Assembly: GCF_028621895.1 (NCBI RefSeq)
Contig: NZ_CP117520.1
Coordinates: forward strand, 806,001 to 870,000
DNA length: 64,000 bases
Direction: 5' to 3'
Origin: Acinetobacter sp. GSS19
GTDB lineage: Bacteria > Pseudomonadota > Gammaproteobacteria > Pseudomonadales > Moraxellaceae
Positions 30,412-39,821 of this stretch are shown piece by piece. The position numbers and the translations under genes were made by a program. Every line of letters starts with the position of its first letter. Position 1 is the first letter of the stretch. The notes beneath the pieces are model-generated. The model made no database searches, was not told the DNA's origin, and worked only from the letters and a program-made list of their open reading frames with translations.

Positions 30412-31137
30412 ATGGCTGCATTGCTTGGTGTAAACATTGACCATGTTGCTACGCTTAGACAAGCACGAGGCACTTGTTATCCGGATCCTGTACAGGCAGC
30501 ACTGGTTTGTGAGCAGGCCGGTGCACAAGGAATTACCTTACACTTGCGTGAAGACCGTCGCCATATCCAGGATGATGATGTACGCCGTATGCGTCCCGTC
30601 TTGAAGACCCGTATGAATCTGGAATTGGCCGTGACGGATGAGATGGTGGCTTTTGCAAAAGAAATTCAGCCTCAGCATGTGTGTTTTGTACCAGAACGCC
30701 GCCAGGAAGTGACGACCGAAGGTGGTTTGGATGTTCTGACCCATTTCGAAAAAGTGCAAGCTGCAACACAGGCATTGACGGCAATCGGTTGTGATGTGTC
30801 TTTGTTTATTGATGCGGATCTTGCACAGATTGATGCTGCAGTTGCCTGTCGTGCACCAACGATTGAGATTCATACTGGTGCCTATGCTGATGCAGAAACA
30901 CCGGAGGCACAACAGGCTGAGTTGCAGCGCATTATTCGTGGTGCTGAATACGCTGCGAGCAAAGGTCTAGTAGTGAATGCTGGACATGGTTTGAATCTGG
31001 ACAATGTTGCACCGATTGCAGCGATTTCACAAATTCACGAATTAAATATTGGTCACTCCATTATTGCCGATGCGGTATTTGTCGGGCTGGAGCAGGCAGT
31101 TAAACGTATGAAAGCGGCGATTGAAGCGGTGAGATAA
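30412..31137 (+). CDS. pdxJ: Pyridoxine 5'-phosphate synthase
   Basis: A 241-residue TIM-barrel enzyme that condenses deoxyxylulose phosphate with aminoacetone phosphate to give PNP (vitamin B6). The start [15 protein letters not shown] is diagnostic, with the catalytic Glu in TLHLRED and His in NAGHGLN near residue 192. ATG 30412 follows GAGGAA; the longer open frame into recO is not needed. It lies in the recO-pdxJ pair typical of proteobacteria. Confidence 0.96.
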   Translation: MAALLGVNIDHVATLRQARGTCYPDPVQAALVCEQAGAQGITLHLREDRRHIQDDDVRRMRPVLKTRMNLELAVTDEMVAFAKEIQPQHVCFVPERRQEVTTEGGLDVLTHFEKVQAATQALTAIGCDVSLFIDADLAQIDAAVACRAPTIEIHTGAYADAETPEAQQAELQRIIRGAEYAASKGLVVNAGHGLNLDNVAPIAAISQIHELNIGHSIIADAVFVGLEQAVKRMKAAIEAVR

Positions 31138-31141
31138 TTTG

Positions 31142-31795
31142 ATGTCCACGATTGATTATGATGAATTGATGCAGCCGGTGATCGCTTTTTTAGGCTGTGA
31201 AACACCAAAAGCCTGGCTGGATGAAGCCCTGAATAATCTGGATTTGTTGATGCAGGACCATGCCAACTGCGAGAAAAAAGCCGCAGGCACAGCGATGAAT
31301 TTGATGTTCCGTTATAGCTTCTTTACCGATTTGCAGGTTAAATTGGCGCAACTGGTTCGTGAAGAAATGCTGCATTATGAGCAGGTTCTGGAATTCATGG
31401 CGAAACGCGGTCAGGAGTGGAAAGGTTTAAGTGCAGGACGTTATGCGGGTGGCTTGCGTAAAGAAATCCGCACCTATGAACCGGAAGCATTAATTGATGT
31501 GCTGATTATTGGTGCTTTTGTTGAAGCGCGTTCCTGTGAGCGTTTTTATGCCTTGGCACCCTTAGTGGATGAGGAGCTTGGACGCTATTATCGTTATTTG
31601 CTCAAGTCTGAATCACGTCATTATGAAGATTATCTGGCGCTTGCAATGGATGTCGCGAAGACGGCGAAACTAAAAAATCCGGAAGAGGATATTCAGCAAC
31701 GTATCGCGCATATCCGTGAAGTGGAAAAGCAGTTGATCTTATCTGAAGATGATACGTTCCGTTTTCATAGTGGCGTACCCGCTCAGGCGGCATAA
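31142..31795 (+). CDS. miaE: tRNA-(ms2io6A)-hydroxylase
   Basis: A 217-residue non-haem diiron monooxygenase that hydroxylates the isopentenyl group of ms2i6A37 in tRNA. Carboxylate and His ligands are visible in EEMLHYEQV near residue 77 and ESRHYEDYLAL near residue 160, with the helical ferritin-like layout between. ATG 31142 is used; an in-frame TTG lies directly before it. It starts four bases after the pdxJ stop. Confidence 0.93.
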   Translation: MSTIDYDELMQPVIAFLGCETPKAWLDEALNNLDLLMQDHANCEKKAAGTAMNLMFRYSFFTDLQVKLAQLVREEMLHYEQVLEFMAKRGQEWKGLSAGRYAGGLRKEIRTYEPEALIDVLIIGAFVEARSCERFYALAPLVDEELGRYYRYLLKSESRHYEDYLALAMDVAKTAKLKNPEEDIQQRIAHIREVEKQLILSEDDTFRFHSGVPAQAA

Positions 31796-31818
31796 ACGAC
31801 AGAATCCTCTTAAAACTC

Positions 31819-31846
31819 AATCCTCTATTCACTAGGGGATTTTTTA
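31819..31846 (+). terminator. Intrinsic terminator after miaE
   Basis: AATCCTCTA and TAGGGGATT form a 9-bp stem (one G-T pair) with loop TTCAC, followed by a run of T. It closes the lepA-to-miaE cluster. Confidence 0.75.
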
Positions 31847-31867
31847 TATCTGTAAAAAAGACAGAAA

Positions 31868-31899
31868 ATAAAAAAGCCCGCTTTAATGCTGCGGGCTTT
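31868..31899 (-). terminator. Intrinsic terminator of the tRNA-Asn gene
   Basis: On the minus strand, AAAGCCCGC and GCGGGCTTT pair over 9 bp, followed by TTTTTTATTTT, 9 bases after the tRNA 3' end. On the plus strand it also ends in TTTC and could act as a second stop for miaE read-through. Confidence 0.85.
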
Positions 31900-31907
31900 C
31901 TTGAATT

Positions 31908-31983
31908 TGGCTCTCCCACCTGGGCTCGAACCAGGGACCTGCGGATTAACAGTCCGTCGCTCTACCGACTGAGCTATGGGAGA
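31908..31983 (-). tRNA. tRNA-Asn (anticodon GTT)
   Basis: A 76-base cloverleaf. The acceptor stem TCTCCCA pairs with TGGGAGA, followed by discriminator G and an encoded CCA end. The D arm AGCTCAGTCGGTAGAGC, an anticodon loop with CTGTTAATC (GTT), and the T arm GGTTCGAGCC are all standard. It stands alone on the minus strand with its own terminator. Confidence 0.97.
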
Positions 31984-32133
31984 ATCTGCATGCGATTATA
32001 AGCAGATTTTGCCTAGGGTCAAGTGATTCTGCATAGATTTCAGAAAATTGATGACTGTCTGATTCTTATTTAAACAAATGGGGCGAATTAGATTGAAAGC
32101 CTTGCCTGAAATGCACTGAAAGGCTAGATTAAC

Positions 32134-32676
32134 TTGAATAAAGTGTTTGAATTTGATTCAAACCGTGTGGATTTAACCAACTTGCCAGCACTGAAATGGC
32201 TAAAATGGAGACAGCGTATGCAAACGCTTACGATTGCTGAAATCTTTTCTGATTTTTCTTTTTATCAAGATCATTATCTTTCGATTATCGCTCAGCCCGA
32301 GCAATATTTTACTCCAGTACAGGGAGCATTTATTCAAGTGTGGCCTGTGGGTAGACAGCCGTTGTATTTAGGTGATCTGTTACAGTTGTGGTTTTCCGAA
32401 AAGTGGCTGATCCAGTCACCTTGCCAATTATTACTTGAAGCCCGTAGCAATGGACGTAAACAGCCGCTACAGCGTGAAAAGGATCTGTACTTATATGAAC
32501 TGAGTGGTAGTGCCTTATCTGGGCGTAATCACTGCAAAGTCTGGTCGCGTTCCGAGCAGAAAACCTTGTCCGTCTCTCTGGACAGCGTCTTTAAATATTA
32601 TTGCCTGTATCGGGGCACGTCACGTCCAGAAGTTCCTGAGCGAAATTTGCGAGATGCGTTAAAGTCATCACTTTGA
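32134..32676 (+). CDS. Hypothetical protein, 180 aa
   Basis: A cytoplasmic-looking protein with no signal peptide or membrane helix. It is rich in aromatic residues and Gln (FSFYQDHY, QVWPVGRQPLYLGDLLQLWF). TTG 32134 is the only plausible start for the conserved-looking N-terminus MNKVFEFDSNRVDL; the next ATG at 32218 would cost 28 residues. A weak AAAGG lies upstream. It stands alone between tRNA-Asn and the transporter. I recognise no family. Confidence 0.72.
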   Translation: MNKVFEFDSNRVDLTNLPALKWLKWRQRMQTLTIAEIFSDFSFYQDHYLSIIAQPEQYFTPVQGAFIQVWPVGRQPLYLGDLLQLWFSEKWLIQSPCQLLLEARSNGRKQPLQREKDLYLYELSGSALSGRNHCKVWSRSEQKTLSVSLDSVFKYYCLYRGTSRPEVPERNLRDALKSSL

Positions 32677-32880
32677 TCACATCAGTCTATTGACTGTTTT
32701 CAGACCTATTGCTGCGGTAATCTTGCTAATGATCACCTGGCTCTGGATTTATAGATCTCATCCTTCGTTGGTTTTGATAACAGAAATTTTGATTTGCTAA
32801 ATCGAAGATAAGTACTGGTATTTTATGTGCAATTTTGGATATGGTGCTAGATACGGGTTATTGAAAATGGACGTTCAAGC

Positions 32881-33717
32881 ATGTTCTGGAAAATTGCACT
32901 GGCCATGCTCGCATTTGCTGCGAATTCAGTGCTGTGCCGCCTAGCCTTAGTCGGGCAGCATATCGATCCCATGAGTTTCACCAGCCTTCGGGTGAGCAGT
33001 GGAGCTGTGGTTTTAATGCTGCTATTTTTGAGCAGGTCGCATCGCCATAAAATTGAATGGAATTGGCTGCATGCTGTTTTCCTCGCGGTATATATGCTGG
33101 CGTTTTCGATTGCCTATCTGAAAATAGATGCAGGTGTGGGCGCTTTATTGTTGTTTGGAACAGTACAACTCAGCATGGTGCTTTATGCAGTCTGGCGAGG
33201 GGAGCGGGTCAGCCTGCCCCGTGGAATCGGATTGGTATTGGCCTTTGCCGGGATCGTGTTTTTGCTCTTGCCCGGTGCTCAGGCACCTGATTTGAAGTAT
33301 TCCCTAGTGATGATTCTCTCTGGTTTAGCCTGGGGAGCCTATAGTGTTGTGGGACAACGTAATCAGGATCCACTGAGCAGTAGTCTGGCAAATTTCCTGC
33401 TTGCAGTACCCTTGGTGCTGATCAGTACTGTTTTATTGAATATGGACCGTTATTTTGACGTCCAGGGTATTGTGCTGGCTATCCTGTCGGGTGGTTTGGC
33501 ATCGAGTGGTGCTTATGTGCTGTGGTATGCGATTGTGAAAAAAATTGACCGGGTGACAGCGAGCACTGTGCAGCTGAGTGTACCTTGTCTGGCGATTTTG
33601 GGTGGAACCTGGTTGATTGGAGAGTCAGTGAACCTCAGGATGATCGTGGCAACCCTGATGGTGTTATTGGGTATTTGGTTGGTGATTCTCACTCTTGCTA
33701 AGCCTACTCGGGTTTGA
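32881..33717 (+). CDS. EamA/DMT-family transporter
   Basis: A 278-residue integral membrane protein with about ten hydrophobic helices arranged as two EamA repeats, each of about 135 residues. Examples are FTSLRVSSGAVVLMLLF in the first and ASSGAYVLWYAIVKKI in the second. Members export metabolites, amino acids or drugs; the substrate cannot be predicted. It converges with aspC and shares a bidirectional terminator. Confidence 0.88.
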   Translation: MFWKIALAMLAFAANSVLCRLALVGQHIDPMSFTSLRVSSGAVVLMLLFLSRSHRHKIEWNWLHAVFLAVYMLAFSIAYLKIDAGVGALLLFGTVQLSMVLYAVWRGERVSLPRGIGLVLAFAGIVFLLLPGAQAPDLKYSLVMILSGLAWGAYSVVGQRNQDPLSSSLANFLLAVPLVLISTVLLNMDRYFDVQGIVLAILSGGLASSGAYVLWYAIVKKIDRVTASTVQLSVPCLAILGGTWLIGESVNLRMIVATLMVLLGIWLVILTLAKPTRV

Positions 33718-33743
33718 TGAGAGAGGAGGGTATTGAAGCCGCA

Positions 33744-33777
33744 ATAAAAAAACCGCCAACGAATGGCGGTTTTTTTA
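33744..33777. terminator. Bidirectional terminator between transporter and aspC
   Basis: AAACCGCCA and TGGCGGTTT pair perfectly over 9 bp with loop ACGAA. Both flanks carry A/T runs, so both convergent genes can end here. Confidence 0.9.
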
Positions 33778-33793
33778 AAGCAATATGTATAAA

Positions 33794-35029
33794 TTATTTT
33801 GCCGCTTTTTCTGCTTCGATTGAAGCAATCGCTGCGTCTACGCCTTCGATCGAATCAGCCGCTTTCTTGATACGAGCAAGCGCATCAACCAAAACTTCGT
33901 CAGCAGTTGCATAAGAAATACGCATAAATCCGCCTAGACCGAATGCATCACCAGGAACAACCGCAACACCCGTTTCTTCCAATAACCATTCAGAGAATTC
34001 TGTGCAAGATTTTAAACCTTTGGCACGGATTAATGGACGGATGTTGGCATAGGCATAGAAAGCACCATCTGCAGGTAAGCAAGAGATACCTTTGATGTCG
34101 TTCAAGCCATTGACAACCAAGTCATGACGGCGTTTGAAGGCTTCGATCATTGGTTGAAGTACGTCTTGTGGACCATTCAATGCCGCTTCAGCAGCCACTT
34201 GTGAGATCGAAGTCGGGTTCGAAGTCGATTGCGACTGGATTTTTTTCATCGCGCCAATCAGTTTTGCAGGGCCTGCTGCATAGCCGATACGCCAGCCAGT
34301 CATTGCATAGGCTTTAGATACACCATTTAACACGATGGTGCGGTCATAAAGATCTGGTGCAACAGTCGCGATGTTGTAGAACTCATCTTCCCAACGGATT
34401 GGTTCATACATGTCGTCAGAAGCGATGAGAACTTCTGGGTATTTACGAAGCACTTCAGCCAAAGCAAGAAGCTCTTCTTTGGTATAGATCATGCCTGTTG
34501 GGTTTGATGGGCTGTTTAATACCAAAAGACGTGTTTTATCGGTGATTGCTGCTTCCAATTGTGCAGGTGTGATTTTGAAGCGTTGTTCTTCACCACATTT
34601 TACGATTACTGGAACGCCTTCAGCGATGATCACCATATCTGGATAGCTTACCCAGTAAGGTGCAGGAATAATTACTTCGTCACCTTTGTTTAATAACGCA
34701 AGTGCCAAGTTAAAGAATGACTGTTTACCACCACAAGAAACCAAAATCTGGTTTGGTTGGTAGTCAAGGTTATTATCGCGTTTGAATTTTGCAATAATTG
34801 CTTTTTTTAAGCTTGGAGTACCATCGACAGCAGTGTATTTGGTGAAGCCTTTGTTAATCGCTTCAATTGCTGCATCTTTGATGTGTTGAGGCGTGTCAAA
34901 ATCAGGTTCGCCTGCACCCAAACCAATTACGTTTTTACCTGCCGCTTTTAATTCAGCAGCTTTGTTAGTAACAGCAAGTGTTGGGGACGGTTTGATGGCA
35001 TTTACACGATCAGAGAGACGTACGTCCAC
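33794..35029 (-). CDS. Class I aminotransferase (aspartate aminotransferase type)
   Basis: A 411-residue PLP enzyme of the Iβ/Igamma aspartate aminotransferase group. The PLP Lys is residue 239 in NGVSKAYAMTGWRIGY, the substrate Arg is in GFMRISYA near residue 382, and SPSNPTGM and SDDMYEP are cofactor contacts. SKAYAM replaces the commoner SKTYAM. The C-terminus is a short Ala/Glu/Lys-rich tail (DAAIASIEAEKAAK) beyond the usual family length of about 395. GTG 35029 follows AAGGA at good spacing. It probably makes aspartate and may also serve aromatic amino acids. Confidence 0.93.
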   Translation of the reverse strand: MDVRLSDRVNAIKPSPTLAVTNKAAELKAAGKNVIGLGAGEPDFDTPQHIKDAAIEAINKGFTKYTAVDGTPSLKKAIIAKFKRDNNLDYQPNQILVSCGGKQSFFNLALALLNKGDEVIIPAPYWVSYPDMVIIAEGVPVIVKCGEEQRFKITPAQLEAAITDKTRLLVLNSPSNPTGMIYTKEELLALAEVLRKYPEVLIASDDMYEPIRWEDEFYNIATVAPDLYDRTIVLNGVSKAYAMTGWRIGYAAGPAKLIGAMKKIQSQSTSNPTSISQVAAEAALNGPQDVLQPMIEAFKRRHDLVVNGLNDIKGISCLPADGAFYAYANIRPLIRAKGLKSCTEFSEWLLEETGVAVVPGDAFGLGGFMRISYATADEVLVDALARIKKAADSIEGVDAAIASIEAEKAAK

Positions 35030-35212
35030 GGCGGTATTCCTTCTTATAGGGATAAAAAAATAAAAAGCAGATTATTTTAGCCTAAAAATGACAGCTTGTT
35101 GGGTGAATATCACAACAAATTAATAAAAAAACAGCAATTCCCAGCAGCTTTAGTCGAATGGACGGCACTGGATTCCTTTGAGTCACTGCTCGCAGCTCAA
35201 GGCAAAATCCCG

Positions 35213-35218
35213 TACAAT
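35213..35218 (+). promoter_or_regulatory. Possible -10 box for the 59-aa gene
   Basis: TACAAT lies 28 bases before ATG 35246, at a position that suits a promoter in this gap. A -35 element is not convincing. Confidence 0.3.
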
Positions 35219-35245
35219 ACGCTGAAGCGTGTTAGAGTCAGTATT

Positions 35246-35425
35246 ATGAGTACTTCGAATTCCCCAGCAAAGAAGCCATTAGTTAAGCTTCCTTTTCCGA
35301 TCAAACAAGAACAGGAAGCCAATGCTGACAGTACTTTAGAAGACGTGCGTCCTAAACCTCAGCGCTATGCTGATCGAACCTGGATGCCTCCGCGTGGTAC
35401 CCGTAGATCGATGGGTAAACGTTAA
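35246..35425 (+). CDS. Small basic, Pro-rich protein, 59 aa
   Basis: The open frame runs back to TTG 35096 in the gap divergent from aspC, but ATG 35246 (MSTSNSPAKKPLVKLPF) is a more plausible start because the upstream part looks non-coding. The C-terminus is basic (PQRYADRTWMPPRGTRRSMGKR in two parts), suggesting nucleic-acid or acidic-partner contact. No family is recognised. A strong terminator directly after the stop supports transcription. Confidence 0.6.
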   Translation: MSTSNSPAKKPLVKLPFPIKQEQEANADSTLEDVRPKPQRYADRTWMPPRGTRRSMGKR

Positions 35426-35427
35426 TT

Positions 35428-35461
35428 AAAAAAATCGCAAGACAACCGCTTGCGATTTTTT
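35428..35461 (+). terminator. Intrinsic terminator of the 59-aa gene
   Basis: AAATCGCAAG and CTTGCGATTT form a 10-bp stem with loop ACAACCG, followed by a T-run. Confidence 0.9.
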
Positions 35462-35564
35462 TATGTCTGAGAGCTTAGCTTGATCATTCCTCTGCAGAGG
35501 CTTTAAGTCACGAGTCATAGCTTGAGCCGATCAAGTATTCAGATGACCAGTATTTTACCTACCA

Positions 35565-35591
35565 TTAAAAATGCACCCCTTCGGGTGCATT
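35565..35591 (-). terminator. Intrinsic terminator of the macro-like gene
   Basis: On the minus strand, ATGCACCC and GGGTGCAT pair around GAAG, followed by TTTTTAATGG. It lies 19 bases after the gene's stop. Confidence 0.8.
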
Positions 35592-35609
35592 CCTGTAAGT
35601 TAACAGTGT

Positions 35610-36398
35610 TCAACGATAAGCGGGATGTACAATTTCGCGCTGGCCTTGCCACAATTCAATAAATTCCTGCTCATCAAATTCATACAATTCCATCAGCGCG
35701 ATAATAGTACCGACAAAGATCATCGGACCTTCTGAATTGTCCTGAAAATGAAAAATCTTGGATAAATGGTTCATGGTGTCACTGATTTCAAACTCACGAC
35801 CACGTCCATAACGATCTTCAGGATACATCGGTTCTTGTAGAACCTGCAGAGTGATCTGTTTTTGTGCTTTAGTTAGACGGGTGTCCTCCAGCGCTTGTTC
35901 ATAACTGCTATAGCCATAATTGGGATAGAAAATAATTTTGTCTTGTAAAAATGCCTTGACCCAATCCTGGCGTAGGGTTGGAAATAGCTGTTTGGCCTTT
36001 TGTTCCACATAGGGTTGAAAGGATTGCGGCAAAATGACGTTAGCACTGATCCCTTTAAAAAACGGAGCAATATCCTTGATTTGGTAACCGGCAATTCCAC
36101 AGCCGATTGGGGTTAAAAAGTATTTCATTTTTGGATGATTTTTGGCATAGACCTTAAAATCTTCCACATAATGTTCAATTTGTGACAACGGCATTTGTTG
36201 CAAATGCTCATTTAACGTGGGGATCGCAAAACTTTGTCCTGCCCAGCCGCGACCCACACCCATCACTGCGCCAAAATATTTATGCGCTGTGCGTGCGGCT
36301 CCTCCAGCATGCTGGCCGGCAAGGTTACTGCCAAATACAAAAACGGTGTCTTCCGGTAAACTGGTGATGATGCTTTCATCATGATATTGGTAAGGCAT
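35610..36398 (-). CDS. Macro-domain-like protein, 262 aa
   Basis: The N-terminal about 140 residues show a macro-like layout: VFVFGSNLAGQHAGGAARTA near residue 19, a GVGRGWAGQSFAIPT segment near residue 47, and FLTPIGCGIAGYQIKDIAPFF near residue 94. These resemble phage- and bacterial-type ADP-ribose or nucleotide-binding macro proteins. The C-terminal 110 residues (DRYGRGREFEIS onward) have no motif I recognise and may be a separate domain. Binding to an ADP-ribose derivative is inferred, not shown. It stands alone with its own terminator. Confidence 0.6.
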   Translation of the reverse strand: MPYQYHDESIITSLPEDTVFVFGSNLAGQHAGGAARTAHKYFGAVMGVGRGWAGQSFAIPTLNEHLQQMPLSQIEHYVEDFKVYAKNHPKMKYFLTPIGCGIAGYQIKDIAPFFKGISANVILPQSFQPYVEQKAKQLFPTLRQDWVKAFLQDKIIFYPNYGYSSYEQALEDTRLTKAQKQITLQVLQEPMYPEDRYGRGREFEISDTMNHLSKIFHFQDNSEGPMIFVGTIIALMELYEFDEQEFIELWQGQREIVHPAYR

Positions 36399-36635
36399 GG
36401 CATTATATTTTTCATAGAGTTTCTTGCATGTTGCAATTGATTTGCATAAGGGTCAAGTGAAAACTATGTCGGCTTTTGATGCTTAAGATGGGGCGTGGGG
36501 TTCGGCTGGAAAAAGGATGGAGTTGTTGTTATTTCATGCAAGATAAAACTCTTTTTGACTTGGATTTTACTTCTATTATCTCCATATTGATTAACCTAAT
36601 TTGATTCTGACTGATGGATGAGGAATAGATCAGTC

Positions 36636-38699
36636 ATGCATCAGGATGAATCTCCATTGCAGAGGGCCGCAAAGCACGTGAACGACGCACAACCGTTTCA
36701 ATTGGTGACCAGTTATCAGCCAGCAGGGGATCAGCCTCAGGCGATTGAAAAATTAGTCGATGGGATCGAGCAGGGTTACCGTAACCAGTTACTGCTTGGA
36801 GTGACAGGATCGGGTAAAACCTACACCATGGCCAATGTCATTGCACAATTACAACGTCCAACCATTGTCATGGCGCATAACAAAACCTTGGCCGCCCAGC
36901 TTTATGGTGAATTCAAAGCCTTTTTCCCGAACAATGCGGTCGAGTATTTTGTCAGTTATTATGACTATTACCAGCCGGAAGCTTATGTGCCATCGTCGGA
37001 CACCTTTATTGAAAAAGATGCGGCGATCAATGATCACATTGACCAGATGCGTCTTTCGGCGACGCGTGCCTTGTTGGAGCGTCGTGATGCAATTATTGTT
37101 GCGTCTGTTTCAGCGATTTACGGTCTGGGTGATCCTGAAGCCTATATGAAAATGCTCCTGCATGTGGTGCAGGGAGATCGGATCAATCGTGATGAGCTGA
37201 TTCGTCGTTTGGTCGAAATGCAATACACTCGCAATGAGCTGGAATTCCTGCGTGGTACTTATCGTATTCGTGGTGAAATTCTGGATGTTTTCCCGGCGGA
37301 ATCAGATCAGTATGCGATCCGGATCGAACTGTTTGATGATGAAGTTGATTCCATTCGCTGGTTTGATCCGTTGACTGGGAAAATGTTGCGTAAAGTGCCA
37401 CGGGTAACAATTTATCCGAAAAGTCACTATGTGACGCCTAAAGACCATTTGCAGAAAGCCATTGGCACGATTAAAGAAGAGCTGGCCGAACGTCTGGAAT
37501 TTTTCCGAGCCAATGACAAACTGCTTGAAGCACAGCGCATTGAACAGCGTACCCGTTATGATCTGGAAATGATGCAGCAACTCGGCTACACCAACGGCAT
37601 TGAAAACTACTCGCGCCATTTATCGGGTCGTCCGGCAGGTGAAGCACCACCGACCTTGTTTGATTATGTCCCGGAAGATGCCTTACTGATTATTGATGAG
37701 TCGCATGTGACCGTGCCGCAGATCGGTGCAATGTATAAAGGGGACCGTTCACGTAAAGAAAATCTGGTGAATTACGGTTTCCGTTTGCCGAGTGCATTGG
37801 ATAACCGGCCGATGAAATTTGAAGAGTGGGAACGGATTGTCCCGACCACCATTTATGTCAGTGCGACACCGGCCAAGTATGAACTGGAAAAATCGGAACA
37901 GATCGTTGAGCAGGTCGTGCGTCCGACCGGTCTGATTGACCCTGAAATTGAAGTCCGCCCGGTACTGACCCAAGTAGATGATGTGCTGTCGGAAATCAAC
38001 CTGCGTAAAAATCTGAATGAGCGGGTACTGGTCACCACCTTAACCAAACGAATGGCTGAAGATCTCACGGCCTATCTCAAGGAATATGGTATCAAGGTGG
38101 CGTACCTGCATTCGGATATTGATACTGTGGAGCGAGTTAAGATTATCCATGAATTGCGTACCGGGGTATTTGATGTGCTGGTCGGGATTAACCTGTTGCG
38201 TGAGGGGCTGGATATGCCGGAAGTTTCCCTCGTTGCCATTCTGGATGCTGATAAAGAAGGCTTCTTGCGTTCGGAACGCTCTCTGATTCAGACCATTGGT
38301 CGTGCTGCCCGTAACTTGAAAGGTAAGGCGATTTTATATGCGGATCGCATCACCGATTCGATGCAAAAAGCCATGGATGAAACCAGCCGCCGTCGTCAGA
38401 AGCAGATCGAGTTCAACCAGTTACATGGCATTATCCCCCGTAGTGCTGTGCGTCAGGTGATCAAAGAAATCGATACCGGTGAGGTGCTCAGTGATGAACA
38501 GATCGAGGATAAACTGACAGAACAGGCGTTGGCTTTAACTGCGGATGAACAACATCTGTTATCTGATCCAAAATTGCTGGCTAAGCATATGGCGAAACTG
38601 GAAAAAGAAATGCTGAAAGCCTCTAAAGAGCTGCAATTTGAACAGGCTGCGCGTTTGAGAGATGAAATCCTGCGCTTAAAAGCACAGATGTTGCAGTGA
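36636..38699 (+). CDS. uvrB: Excinuclease ABC subunit B
   Basis: A 687-residue (693 from ATG 36618) DNA helicase-like subunit of nucleotide-excision repair. Walker [12 protein letters not shown], the beta-hairpin region [16 protein letters not shown], the helicase motifs DESHVTVPQ and [10 protein letters not shown], and the C-terminal UVR domain ([18 protein letters not shown]) are all present. ATG 36636 has AGGAA upstream; ATG 36618 is an alternative. No SOS box was confidently seen in the AT-rich upstream region. Confidence 0.96.
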   Translation: MHQDESPLQRAAKHVNDAQPFQLVTSYQPAGDQPQAIEKLVDGIEQGYRNQLLLGVTGSGKTYTMANVIAQLQRPTIVMAHNKTLAAQLYGEFKAFFPNNAVEYFVSYYDYYQPEAYVPSSDTFIEKDAAINDHIDQMRLSATRALLERRDAIIVASVSAIYGLGDPEAYMKMLLHVVQGDRINRDELIRRLVEMQYTRNELEFLRGTYRIRGEILDVFPAESDQYAIRIELFDDEVDSIRWFDPLTGKMLRKVPRVTIYPKSHYVTPKDHLQKAIGTIKEELAERLEFFRANDKLLEAQRIEQRTRYDLEMMQQLGYTNGIENYSRHLSGRPAGEAPPTLFDYVPEDALLIIDESHVTVPQIGAMYKGDRSRKENLVNYGFRLPSALDNRPMKFEEWERIVPTTIYVSATPAKYELEKSEQIVEQVVRPTGLIDPEIEVRPVLTQVDDVLSEINLRKNLNERVLVTTLTKRMAEDLTAYLKEYGIKVAYLHSDIDTVERVKIIHELRTGVFDVLVGINLLREGLDMPEVSLVAILDADKEGFLRSERSLIQTIGRAARNLKGKAILYADRITDSMQKAMDETSRRRQKQIEFNQLHGIIPRSAVRQVIKEIDTGEVLSDEQIEDKLTEQALALTADEQHLLSDPKLLAKHMAKLEKEMLKASKELQFEQAARLRDEILRLKAQMLQ

Positions 38700-38823
38700 A
38701 AGGGGTGGGGTTCACGCAGCTTTCACAGTTGATGCGCTACATAATGCTACACACAATAGGTGATTTTCCATTAAGGTAACAGAATCAATGGAATCGGTAG
38801 CGCAAAATTTCAGGAGTATGGTG

Positions 38824-39414
38824 ATGAAGATAAAGAAGTCGATCCCACAAGCTGGCTGGAAAATGACAAAACTTGCCGTGGGTGGCGTGCTATTGGCGGG
38901 ATTGGCCATCGGAACACTAGCATATGCTAAACCTCAACCTTTAACTTCGGTGGAAAAGGTTGAGCTGGATAAATATCTGGGGGTTTGGTATGAGGTGGCA
39001 CGTAAGCCCTTGTATTTCCAAAATCAGTGTGATCACAATGTCAGTGCAACCTATACTCTAAATGAAAATGGCAATATCAATGTAGATAACCGCTGCTATA
39101 AAAAAGATGGCAGTTTACAGCAGGCACTTGGGGAGGCCTTTATCAGTAATCCCCCTTTTAACAGTCAATTAAAGGTGAGCTTTTTACCGGAAGCGATTCG
39201 CTGGATTCCCGTGGCACGTGGCGACTATTGGATTTTAAAACTGGATGAGGATTATCAAACGGTGTTGGTCGGTGAACCGCAACGTAAATATCTCTGGGTC
39301 TTGTCGCGCAGCCAGCATCCAGATGAAGCCGTGGTGCAAGAATATCTGGATTATGCTAAGTCTGTAGGGTACAACCTGAATGATGTGATCCGGACCAAGC
39401 AAGTGAAAAAATAA
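38824..39414 (+). CDS. Bacterial lipocalin (Blc-like)
   Basis: A 196-residue lipocalin. The first lipocalin motif is DKYLGVWYEVARKPLYFQ with Cys in QNQCDHNV, and a second conserved Cys lies in DNRCYKKDG. VLSRSQHP near the end is the third motif. Unlike E. coli Blc it has no lipobox; instead a hydrophobic segment (LAVGGVLLAGLAIGTLAYA) reads as a signal peptide cleaved after AYA, so it is probably soluble and periplasmic. AGGAG lies seven bases before ATG 38824; longer starts at 38788 and 38818 are possible. Confidence 0.88.
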   Translation: MKIKKSIPQAGWKMTKLAVGGVLLAGLAIGTLAYAKPQPLTSVEKVELDKYLGVWYEVARKPLYFQNQCDHNVSATYTLNENGNINVDNRCYKKDGSLQQALGEAFISNPPFNSQLKVSFLPEAIRWIPVARGDYWILKLDEDYQTVLVGEPQRKYLWVLSRSQHPDEAVVQEYLDYAKSVGYNLNDVIRTKQVKK

Positions 39415-39440
39415 CTTTATTCAGTCTTCACACTTCAAAG

Positions 39441-39470
39441 AACCATGCTGATCAGCATGGTTTTGTTTTT
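39441..39470 (+). terminator. Intrinsic terminator of the lipocalin gene
   Basis: AACCATGC and GCATGGTT pair around TGATCA, forming a perfect palindrome, followed by TTTTGTTTTTT. Confidence 0.9.
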
Positions 39471-39821
39471 TGGGATATGGATGAAGTTGTGTGACTCGAT
39501 TCGTGCGGTCAAGCTTCTCTTTTAATGACGAGCTTGGTGGTATGCTTTTAAAACATAATTTTCCATCTTGAGTTTAAAATTTATTGAATGAAATCATGAT
39601 TCAATCGATCAAACTCACGGTAATGAGGTCGATTTTATAACTCACTGAGCCCAAACTGTAAAATCACGCAAAAAATTGATGGTATTTTGTAAGGTTATAA
39701 TGAATATTTAGGAAATTATCCGCTCCCTTCACAGCTTTTGATTCAATCTTCAGAATAATTCCATTACAATTGACGGGTTTTAAAATTCACGCCTAGATAG
39801 AATTAATTAGAGGACGTATCT
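39471..39821. other. Intergenic region upstream of gap
   Basis: About 350 bases, AT-rich, with no ORF of note. It holds the gap promoter region and the ribosome site AGAGGA near 39810. I see no riboswitch, repeat or further hairpin that I could support. Confidence 0.6.

Noticed and set aside
35096-35245. N-terminal extension of the 59-aa gene from TTG 35096
   Set aside because: It lies in the divergent promoter region of aspC and has no ribosome site; the ATG at 35246 is preferred.
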